A stretch of 64,000 nucleotides of DNA, taken from Cystobasidiopsis lactophilus (Eukaryota; Basidiomycota; Agaricostilbomycetes; Agaricostilbales; Chionosphaeraceae). Numbering within the stretch: the stretch's first letter is position 1; every line of letters starts with the position of its first letter. Both the position numbers and the translations under genes were made by a program. Location: positions 434,001 to 498,000 of the forward strand of contig BCIO01000002.1 in the NCBI GenBank assembly GCA_001599975.1. Reading direction: 5' to 3'. Below are positions 56,784 through 64,000 of this stretch, piece by piece. The notes under the pieces were generated by a model that had not been told where the DNA came from, ran no database searches, and saw nothing but the letters and a program-made list of their open reading frames with translations.

Positions 56784-57862
56784 ATGGGCTACACCACAGA
56801 TTACACCACAGATTTCAAGGGCAAGCTGACCTTTGAAAGGCCCCTGGATGACGCGACTTTCGCTTTGCTTGATAGGCTCGGTACGCTGCAATTCTCTCGG
56901 TCGCTTCTTCCGTGCCAACTCTTCTGAATTCTTTTAAAGGCGATACTCGTCGGATGATTCGCTCGATAGAAGGTCACGGCGTCGAGGGCGAGTTCTTTGG
57001 GACGGAGGATCAGTTTCCGACAGAGGGTATGATTGATTGCAACGCGGCCCCGCGAACTCAGCCAGGCCTCTGGTGCAAATGGAGGCCGCTCAAAAATCGA
57101 AAGCACATCAAGTGAGTTGATCATATGCCAAACCTGCGTTTTCTGACTCCCTTTGGCTAGGTGGACTGGTGAGCCGCACGAATTCAGAAAAGCGCCCAAA
57201 GTCAATAGCCTCTCTTAACAGGCATGGAAAAGTTCTACTGCTACATCGAGTGGCTGCAGCATCTCCAAATGGTGCTCCGGTGGATTGGCACCAACGACTT
57301 TGCCTCTGGGCGAATCACCTGGCGAGGCGCAGACAAGGCTGATACTGGCACCATCGAGATCAAGAACGGCACTATACACGTCTACTCTGACAAAGATAGC
57401 TGTTACTGGTGTGGCAAATCCTATCAAAATATGCAAGTCAGCTACAACGATGGCCCGGTCCCTCCTGCTCCGACGTTCACTCACGTTGATGTCCGACCGG
57501 TCGAGAAGACGGACCAGATGACCTTCACCAACATGCCTCTCGAGGTACAACGCCAGATCTTAGCAGATTGCTCGCTTCGCTCCATGATCAACCTGTCTCT
57601 CACCAACACGACTCTGTACAATCTTTGCGACGACGGCATGTGCGCCCAAGCTGCTCGCCCCTTCTACCCTTCGATTTTCCCGCGACTCACCAAGGAGCAC
57701 CTGGTCCGCATCATTGCCGCCACTTGCATTCAGTGTGAGGGACCATTGGCCCGGGAAGAGGACAACGACTCGAGGTGGCACTGGAGAGCGAAGGATATCC
57801 CACCAAGCAAGTGGTGCACGGCTTGTCGCCCACGTCCCGCGTCGCACAGGTATTGGCCGTGA
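56784..57862 (+). CDS. F-box protein with bacterial/phage-type N-terminal domain
   Basis: Exons 56784-56880, 56940-57111, an 8-nt microexon 57161-57168 and 57222-57862 encode 305 residues. Residues 1-145 follow, from my memory of the family, an uncharacterised prokaryotic and phage protein: MGYTTDYT, GKLTFERPL, DTRRM, EGEFFG, QPGLWCKW, then IKWTGMEKFYCYIEWLQHL and ITWRGADKADTGTIEIKNG. Residues from about 205 form an F-box (FTNMPLEVQRQILADCSLRS, INLSLTNTTLYNL); the end has two CxxC pairs (CIQC, CTAC) that may bind zinc. This domain pairing suggests a captured prokaryotic module linked to an SCF ligase. Function unknown. Confidence 0.75.
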
Positions 57863-58722
57863 ACAAGAGTGGGCACAACCGCTTTCTCTCGAAAGGAAAG
57901 TGCTGCGCGACAATCTCTAGCGTCAAAGGACCGTTTCTTGAGTTGGCTCGTTGTGGCAAAAGCAGGCGTATGGCACTGGTGTGCTGGGCATCTTTCCGCT
58001 TCATTTCCTGTATGTCTCGTTTGACTTTGTAGAACCATGGCACTTCACTCCGTCTTCACTTTTGACCTGTCAACGTTTGAGCTCCCGGTTTTTGTAGATG
58101 CAGATTCAAAGTGGGGCCACAAAAATCGACAAGCCGAGTCCTGGAGTCTGGGTGGCGAATGGACTTGGTGGCGTCGGAGTTGCGGTGTTGAGGCCTCTTT
58201 CGGCCTTTTTGTCGTCCTGTTATAAGTATCAACACGCCCATCTGAGCAATTCAACCCAAAAGTTTGGCCTTCCTCGGGCGAGTCGACTGCCGCCAGAAAT
58301 TCTGTGTCCGCTCCCGTCAATGCCGATTGCCTCTTGTTGTTGCCTTTGTCTTTAGAACACGTCGATGAGGTCACAGAGGGCTTTCATCGCGTGCTGCTCT
58401 CCATGAACAAAGCTTTGATGCGCTCCAGATGCTCCGAGCTTGAGTTGCAGTGGCAAAAGTCAGATCCCTCTCCAAAAATCCCTCGACTCCGCGCTGCTCT
58501 TGATTTGGGTCCAGAGGCGATCCTATCGCGCATGTTATCCGATTGGAAGTCCAAGGAACCCCAAAATTGCGCCTTCTTGCCTTGGCTAACGAGGGCCGAG
58601 TCATCTCCGGCTGGTGATTGGCGCTTGGCCCTTTTTGCCCTCCTTCCGCCTCATCCTTGATTCTGCTTTGACTTTTTGGTTGACTGATTGGTCGTGGATT
58701 TTTCAGAGGGCGGAATGAAAAG
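57863..58722. other. Stretch with a weak ORF upstream of LtrA copy 2
   Basis: About 860 bp. The plus-strand frame 58304-58660 (EHVDEVTEGFHRVLLSMNKA, then ELELQWQKSDPSPK) has protein-like composition, and SRLPPEIL just upstream recalls an F-box start. No complete gene could be built. It may be a relic, a small gene or chance. Confidence 0.3.
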
Positions 58723-60859
58723 ATGAAGTCACACAGCAGCGATGGGGGAACGACCCCGCCCGTCGAGCACCAGATCCTGCCTCTGCATCACCACCACCAC
58801 CACTCGTCCTTCGACAAGCACGGGCCTTCCCCGAACCTGCAGTTCTTAGAAGGCAAGCTGCACTCGACCGACCGGCCTTTGCGCCTTCGCCACTTGTTTA
58901 AAAGGCCGCTGGTCCGGCAGTTCTGGCACGCGGGCCACATCTACCGCTCGACGGAGGAGCACATCGCTTCCTCCTTCGAGCTCTTCTTCGACCTGCTCTA
59001 CGCGGGCATCATCCACCAGCTCGCCGACTCGGCCATCGAGCCTTACCCCAGCGGCGTCAACGTCGGCAAGTTCATCTTGACCTTGATCCCGCAAGCCGCC
59101 CTGCCTTCCCCTTTGAAGAAAGTCCACTTTGCTCAAAGTTGCGACTGGTGTCTTGCAGATCCTGGTCTCTTTGGGTCGACCTAAGGTCATTCATCAACCA
59201 AAGCGGGACGGACGACCTCTTCCAGCGGTTATACATCCTAGTGACCATGCTGGTCCTGGTCGGGTACAGCTCGAACGCTTCTGGGATCATCATCGAGCCC
59301 TCGGAGGAAGAGGGGCAACACGGAGAGTGGCACTTTGGGCCAGATGCGAAGTACGCCATCCAAGCCGCGGTCGCTTTCATCTTTGTCGGGTCCATCTTCC
59401 GACTCGCTCGTGTGAGCCCTTCCCTCTCCTCTAAGAGCATCGCGGAGCTGACTTGGGAAACTGACAGACACTGTACTACGCCATTTTCCTCCCTCGGTTC
59501 CGCCAAGCCTTCCTCGCTCAATGCGTCAACCCTTTAGTGTGCATCTGCCTCTACCTCCCCTTGCTCGTCACCCAGAACACAGTGGCCGTCATCGTCCTCC
59601 CCTCGCTGGCTTTCGGCGTCGAGTGCTTGGCCCCAGTCTTAGGGCTGAGCATGCTCAGGGTGGTCAGGTTCACCATGGCCCACACCAAGAATTGGGACGT
59701 GCCAGGTGCGTGATGCCCCTTGCTTTAGCTCTTCATTGGGCTACATTCAATTTTGGAGAAGCACAGCTGTCAATATCGGTTCGTCCCTCTTCCCTATTTC
59801 GGGATTTAACATCGTCTCAAAAGGGAGACACAGAACACTCGACGGAACGAATGAAAGCGTTCACTGTCGTCGTTCTAGGTGAAGGCGAGTCGACATCCTT
59901 TACCCCTGTCCTTCTTCCTTTGGACTCAGAAGACGAAGTTGGTTGCAGCTATGATCAAGTCCGTCCTCTCCCCCTTTCTCTCCCTCCTCTTCCTCTTCCT
60001 CACTTTCCCTTCTATAGCATCTGCTACACTGCCTCCGTGCGTTTCTCTTCCTTCACCCTATTCAATTGGAATGTCAGTTAAGCAAGAAGAAGCACAGGGC
60101 AACCAAATCGGCCTGCACGCCGAGTACGGCCGGGCGGCGTTGGGCATCTGCATCTGCTTCTTCGTCGCGGGCGAGTACTTCACCGTGGAGAGCTGTCGGC
60201 GGCACGTCCATCCGTTTGCGTTTCCCCCCTTTTTCCCCTTCTCAACAAGCTGACTAGGGAAGTAGATTACGAAGACACTGGTTCACGTTGGTCCCCTCTT
60301 TTCCCTTTATCCAAATTTTGGATACAGTTTCATGAGGGAGAGAAACAGAGCGAGCGTGTTCCAGCAAATGCACTTCCCATTAATCTCCGGCCTGATCCTA
60401 GTCGGGGCCTCTTGCGCCTCCCTCATCCGCTCGGAGGCAGCGCACCAAGTGGTCGCTTTACGGTGGTACTTCTCCTCCGGCCTCGCGCTCGCTTTGGGCT
60501 TCATGACTTTACTCGGCCTCGCCCACCGCTCTCTGGACCACTCTGGCTCGGCTATTATCCCCAGGTCGTTCCGGCTGGTAGCTAGGGTGACGAGCGCGGT
60601 GGTGGTGGTTTGTTTGCCATTGGCAAAGAAACTGGATACGACTGCTTACATGGGAATCCACGCTGGTGTGCTTGGGGGTTTGGTATTGGTGGAGGTCTTT
60701 GGTAAATTGGGCTCAAGAGCGCCCGATCCAACGCAGGTGCCTATGGACAGTCCTGGGCCTGTGGTGGAGAAGGAGAGGGAGTTTGTGGATGAGGAGGGCC
60801 AGCCCGAGGTGCCTAGGTTCTTGGGGGACCAAGTCACCGCTTCCCCTGGCCGTCTTTAA
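58723..60859 (+). CDS. LtrA-like multi-pass membrane protein, copy 2
   Basis: Paralogue of the 53.8 kb gene. MKSHSSDGG start, a run of six His, then SSFDKHGPSPNLQFLEGKLH, SSFELFFDLLYAGIIHQLAD, SWSLWVDLRSFINQSGTDDL, LYILVTMLVLVGYSSNASGI, HSTERMKAFTVVVLGE, EYGRAALGICICFFVAGEYF and FPLISGLILVGASCASLIR. The C-terminus ends ASPGRL with an acidic tail. Intron positions parallel copy 1, with longer sequence in the region after VVLGE. GC at third codon positions appears higher than in copy 1. Same orientation as copy 1, with the F-box/prokaryotic-domain gene between them. Confidence 0.85.
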
Positions 60860-61008
60860 CCACTGGCTTTATAGATATTATTGCTACAATCAGAATGCTC
60901 AGAGGGTGGCGAATGAGCACCATAAGTGTGTGCGTCTCGACCAGCAAATTGAAGAAGCGCGTCTGACCTTTCCCAAAACAACAACTCCCCTCTCCTCAAC
61001 GAGTAACG

Positions 61009-62888
61009 ATGCCGGGCAAGCTGGATGACATGTTCGACGAGGAAATGGGTTTGGACGACAAAGCCCTGTTCGTCTTGCTTCATTCATTCGGCAGACGCGT
61101 CTCTTAAATGAATGAACGCAGAGCCAAGGCCGCGTCTCGATACGACGCTGTCGACTTGGACGACGTCTCCTCCCCGTCCGTCATGCTGGCTTACTACCGC
61201 CACCTGTTCCCCTTCAGCCAGCTCTTCCAGTGGCTCTCCCAAGACCGAACCCCGACCCGGTCCTGGACGCACCGGGAGTTCGCGTTCACGCTCCAGAACG
61301 ACGCTTACCTCCGCTACAACTCGTTCGCTGCCGAGGAAGACTTGAAGAAGGAGATCCTCAGGCTCAACCCGGCCAGGTTCGAGATTGGCCCAGTTTACAG
61401 CGGCAGGGTAAGCGGCCCTTTCTTCCCATTGCAACTCATTATCGATGAAGGAGTTCTGATCGTTTGTTGTGACAACAGCCAAAGGACAAGCGCACTTTAA
61501 ACAAAGCCAACTTCAAGCCTTTACTGCGCGAGCTCGTGTTCGACGTGGACATGACCGACTACGACCCGATCCGCACTTGTTGTTCCGACAAGAAGATCTG
61601 CAAGCGCTGCTGGGCCTTCATCGTCCTCGCCGCCCGCGTCGTCGACTCGGTCCTCAGGGACGACTTTGGTTTTCGCCACTTGCTCTGGGTGTACAGCGGC
61701 AGGAGAGGGATTCACTGTTGGATCTCGGATAAAGCAGCGATGGAGCTCAACGACGACCAGCGCAAGTCCATCGTCGGGTACATCGACATCATTAGAGGTG
61801 GGGCCAGCAAGGAGAAGAAGGTCAACCTGAACAGGCCTTTGCACCCTTCCCTCGAGTGCGTTTCTCGTCCCAACTTCCTTTTTCCCCAATGAATAGGCTG
61901 ATGTTTTTTTGGGGAACTTGGATCACAGACGAAGCTTGAAGTGGTTAGGACCAGCTTTCGACCGCATCATCCTCGACGACCAAGACGTGTTCCGCTCGCC
62001 GGAGAAGTGCGAGGAGCTGCTCGGCTGTTTCCCCGAAGCTGGTGCGTTGGCCTACCTTTAGTCAATCTTCCCCAAAAAAGAAACGATGGACTTACGTCGA
62101 AGATGGGAAAACAGGGTTCGCGGCCGAGTTGAGGGCGGCGTGGAAGAAGACCGACTTTCGGGCGACCTCAAAGTCAAAGTGGAACGACGTGCTCACCGTC
62201 GGCAACCGCTTCGAGCCCAAGAACAAGTCCTACAAGGTGAACACTCTCCTTCTTCTTTCCCTTTTCTTTTTCGGAGAAAGCTGACTTTCGGTGGTGGTTA
62301 GAACAAAAATGGCAAGGAGCTGATCGAGGACGTCCGCTTACAATACACCTACCCGCGCATCGACGTCGAGGTGTCCAAGCACCTGAACCACTTGCTCAAG
62401 TCGCCCTTCTGCATCCACCCCGGCACGGGCAGGGTGTGCGTTCCCTTTGCCAACTTGGACGAGATCGCGGCCTTCACCCCGGAAGGCGTCCCTACTGTGG
62501 GCCAGCTCTTAAGGGAGATGGAGTCCCCTTTGGCCAAGAGCGAAGGTGGGAAAGGACCGAGTTGGAGGGGCACCAGCATGGAGAAGTTTGTCCTCATCTT
62601 CCAAAAGCACTGCGACGAGATCGTCAAGGACACGCTGTCCAGGAAGAAGGGTGCGTTTTTTGACTTTTACCTCTTGTCTGCCGGACTTTCGGAGGCTGAT
62701 AAGGGGAGCATGTTGGGCAGCTACGAACGCAAAATCGATGGACTTCTAAGCCGGTTTCAGTGGACGCGCGCCGTCATTGTACTTGTTTGCATTTGCTCTT
62801 GCTCTCTTTCCTCATTCCTTTGGCCGGGGCGCCCAAGATCAAGAACTTGAGGCGCCTGGTGCCGGCTTTCTCTGAGTGGCGTTTCTGA
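61009..62888 (+). CDS. PRI1: DNA primase small (catalytic) subunit
   Basis: Catalytic subunit of the polymerase alpha-primase complex, making RNA primers in the nucleus. Exon 1 MPGKLDDMFDEEMGLDDKAL (ATG 61009-61011) splices to AKAASRYDAVDLDD. Landmarks: MLAYYRHLFPFSQLFQWL, REFAFTLQNDAYLRYNSF, RELVFDVDMTDYDPIRTC (metal-binding DxD in VDMTDYD), CCSDKKICKRCWAF (zinc motif), LLWVYSGRRGIHCWISD (SGRRGxHxW), DVEVSKHLNHLLKSPFCIHP and KTDFRAT. The end is uncertain: a 190-nt final intron leading to IKNLRRLVPAFSEWRF and TGA 62886-62888 is my preferred model, but the frame also runs on without it. Confidence 0.94.
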
Positions 62889-63117
62889 GAGGTGTCGAAC
62901 AAAAGACAGTCCAACAATCGCGTTCAAGTGGTGTGCTCCGATCTACAAAAAGCCCACAAATAGTCCCGTTGGAAGCCAGGTCTGCACATCGGCGCCAAAA
63001 AAAGGCCGCGTAGACCACTTCCCTCCCTTCTCTCCAGCACAAACTTGGGCGCTGAGCTGAGCGTCAGCTTAAAGTCTTGGAAGAGAATTGCACAAAGGAA
63101 GCTCTCACTGTATGACA

Positions 63118-64000
63118 TCATGCGTAGGAGCAGCCACAGGTCGCAGAGGTATGGGACCAAAGCTTGAGGTTTGGGCGAGAGGGGACGGGCAAGATGGTTT
63201 TGGTGGTGGGCCAGAAACGAGCCCTGGGGTCATGGATGGAGCTGCTTTCCAGGCAGAGCTCGGTGAGGTTGGGCAGGAGCGTGGGGTGGATGTTGAGGAG
63301 CGACCTCAAACAGAGGCAGGTCGGGTGCTCCGTGCACTGGTCGTAGTCCCAGCCGTCACCTTCCTCTTCTTCGCTCTCGGAGTCGTTCGGATCCACACGC
63401 TCCACACGCAACCAGCCGTTTATGACAAGCCGCAGTCGCTCGAGGGACGGAGGCAGCAGCTCGAGGACTTCGGTGGCGGTGTTCATCTGCGCTTCCAAGA
63501 TCATCGGGTCGTCGAAATCCCAAGCCAACAGTCGGATGTTTTCGACTACCAACTCGCGCAACTGGGCACAAAAGCTGATGTCTGGAAAGCCGATATTGAG
63601 TTCCTCGTCGTAAAATTCCCAGCAGGGCCGGCGCCCGAGCTCCAGGACTTGCACGGACGTTGCGACGGCGGCAAGGATGACAAGCATATCGTCTTCCGCG
63701 ATGTTCTTCAGAGAAAGGTGCTTCACAGAGTTGCTGAGAAAAGGGTTGCTGCTAGGGTGGTAGATAGCAAGGTCATCGGCTGGTTCCAAGTCAGAGAGGC
63801 AGAGCGACTGTAGATGGAGAGGCGCCATAATCGATGAGGTAGCTCTGCTGATCATGTTGGTGTAGCGTAAGTCAACGGAGAGCAAGGTGCCGGCAACGCA
63901 TTCGAACAGAGGAAGGGCGATATCCAAATCAAAGTCGTCGTCCGTGTACTGCCAGTGAGGGTGGGCATCGATCGCCAGATGTAAGAGCTTAGGGGTGCTC
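63118..64000 (-). CDS. F-box/LRR-like protein, N-terminus outside window
   Basis: The minus-strand frame is open from the right edge (TPKLLHLAIDAHPHWQYTDD) to TGA 63118-63120, about 294 residues seen. Leucine-rich repeats: LQSLCLSDLEPADDLAIY, SVKHLSLKNIAEDD, VQVLELGRRPCWEFYDEEL, LRELVVENIRLLAW, SLERLRLVINGWLRVERVD and LPNLTELCLESSSIHD. An acidic insert (SESEEEEGDGWDYDQ) interrupts them. No F-box is visible because the N-terminus is missing; assigned to the local F-box/LRR-like family by repeat style and closeness to the 10.8 kb gene (both have a VLELxxxxxF/Y...FSxxL...LRELxxxxIxxL order). Convergent with the primase gene. Confidence 0.65.
   Translation of the reverse strand, partial: STPKLLHLAIDAHPHWQYTDDDFDLDIALPLFECVAGTLLSVDLRYTNMISRATSSIMAPLHLQSLCLSDLEPADDLAIYHPSSNPFLSNSVKHLSLKNIAEDDMLVILAAVATSVQVLELGRRPCWEFYDEELNIGFPDISFCAQLRELVVENIRLLAWDFDDPMILEAQMNTATEVLELLPPSLERLRLVINGWLRVERVDPNDSESEEEEGDGWDYDQCTEHPTCLCLRSLLNIHPTLLPNLTELCLESSSIHDPRARFWPTTKTILPVPSRPNLKLWSHTSATCGCSYA

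Noticed and set aside
58304-58660. Plus-strand 118-codon frame before LtrA copy 2
   Set aside because: Protein-like composition but its first codon context, upstream exon and family are all unclear.

Overview
This is nuclear DNA of a basidiomycete fungus. The genes are dense, lie on both strands, and are split by many spliceosomal introns of about 48-75 nt with GTRNGY-type donors. The gene content is fungal (Kre2/Ktr mannosyltransferase, Vps16, Sec24, Hap2, NCS1 permease). Expanded F-box/LRR-like genes and SKG6-like membrane glycoproteins fit Basidiomycota, possibly Pucciniomycotina, but I cannot place it further. No rRNA, tRNA, CRISPR array, retroelement or viral relic was recognised. Most gene models were spliced by eye from protein conservation, so exon edges are inferred unless stated.

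Layout. 0-10 kb: an acidic protein tail, an intron-rich Ktr mannosyltransferase, a tandem pair of peroxiredoxin-like genes, an auxin-efflux-type carrier, proteasome ATPase Rpt6 and an F-box/LRR-like gene. 10-18 kb: a second F-box/LRR-like gene, then three tandem one-pass membrane glycoproteins. 18-25 kb: DNA polymerase delta small subunit, a small membrane protein, ribose-5-phosphate isomerase and a Ser-rich orphan. 25-32 kb: an NCS1 permease and an F-box gene inside a decayed segmental duplication. 32-41 kb: an orphan, a Sec24 with an N-terminal WW domain, an orphan inserted between two copies of a gene junction, and a second auxin-efflux-type carrier. 41-48 kb: DUF2231 protein, PIG-P, Hap2/NF-YA, an orphan and Vps16. 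48-55 kb: a phospholipase-D-like enzyme, a sensor-like glycoprotein, a cytochrome-b5-like (MAPR-type) protein and an LtrA-like protein. 56-64 kb: an F-box protein carrying a bacterial/phage-type domain, a second LtrA-like gene, primase small subunit, and an F-box/LRR-like gene running off the right edge.

Function. Conserved housekeeping genes (replication: Pol delta subunit and primase; secretion: Sec24, PIG-P, Ktr; proteolysis: Rpt6; endosome/vacuole: Vps16) alternate with fast-evolving accessory families (F-box/LRR, SKG6-like glycoproteins, AEC, NCS1 and LtrA membrane proteins). The accessory genes sit in tandem or segmental duplications, several partly decayed. The most notable signals are (1) a permease/F-box tandem segment with reciprocal gene loss, (2) a duplicated Sec24/carrier junction bracketing an inserted gene, (3) a WW domain on Sec24, (4) a prokaryote-type domain fused to an F-box and assembled through an 8-nt microexon, and (5) a conserved hidden last exon in the glycoprotein array.
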